Assembly (NCBI GenBank): GCA_045591925.1
Contig: JAZNTW010000117.1
Coordinates: 1-31,327 of the forward strand
DNA length: 31,327 nt
From: Firm-04 sp045591925
GTDB lineage: Bacteria; Bacillota; Clostridia; Oscillospirales; Ruminococcaceae
Direction of reading: 5' to 3'
Shown here: positions 31,290-31,327 of the stretch, one piece after another
How the letters are laid out: each line of letters opens with the position of its first letter
How positions within the stretch are numbered: the stretch's first letter is position 1
Translations under genes and position numbers: made by a program
Notes under the pieces: model-generated
Told to the model about the DNA's origin: nothing
Databases searched by the model: none
The model's input: only the letters and a program-made list of their open reading frames with translations

Positions 31290-31327
31290 GTGCAAGATGG
31301 CGGAAAATATGCAAGTAGATGTGCCGC

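Overview
The window looks like a chromosomal segment of a plant-fibre-degrading gut Firmicute, most likely a Ruminococcus or close relative in the Oscillospiraceae. The evidence is two secreted proteins with type I dockerins, a GH9 cellulase domain, sortase/LPXTG surface proteins with Ser/Thr-rich linkers, and Gram-positive Shine-Dalgarno and promoter signals. The genus is an inference; the fibre-degrading lifestyle is well supported.

Layout. (1) 1-2864, minus strand: an operon of ECF sigma factor, membrane-anchored partner (putative anti-sigma) and a dockerin protein that runs off the left edge. (2) 2865-4975, plus strand: a degraded accessory patch with a 31-residue peptide gene, a Ser/Thr-rich lipoprotein, a broken second copy of the peptide gene and a 5'-truncated RhuM/Fic gene. 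(3) 4926-8585, minus strand: a paralogous copy of the first operon with its own consensus promoter and terminator. (4) 8620-27968, minus strand: a pilus operon read from a near-perfect extended -10 promoter in the order small coiled-coil protein, signal peptidase I, a giant 4357-residue LPSTG protein, LPGTG major pilin, class C sortase, VPQTG minor pilin, second sortase, terminator. (5) 28330-31327, plus strand: an AlbA-type/ATPase regulator and a CorC/HlyC-family membrane protein.

The most striking object is the giant protein. It begins with a Cys/His-rich segment and a choice-of-anchor-A-like domain and ends in a sortase signal. A complete-looking GH9 glycoside hydrolase lies in its middle. 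The reading proposed here is that several SpaA/Cna-B stalk domains are each split by a large insertion: eight Ig-like modules inside the first SpaA domain, one beta-sandwich module inside a later SpaA domain, and the GH9 domain plus about 1,200 residues of binding and Ig-like modules inside the last, membrane-proximal Cna-B domain. The protein would then be a covalently locked stalk with side arms, one of them a cellulase, displayed on or beside a sortase-built pilus.

The second notable system is the pair of sigma/anti-sigma/dockerin operons. In the first, the outer domain of the membrane regulator is visibly related to two repeats in the dockerin protein it is co-transcribed with. This suggests the sensor and the secreted product recognise the same ligand, or each other. 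Together the loci describe a cell that senses something outside through matched sigma factors, secretes dockerin proteins, and carries a cellulase on its surface.
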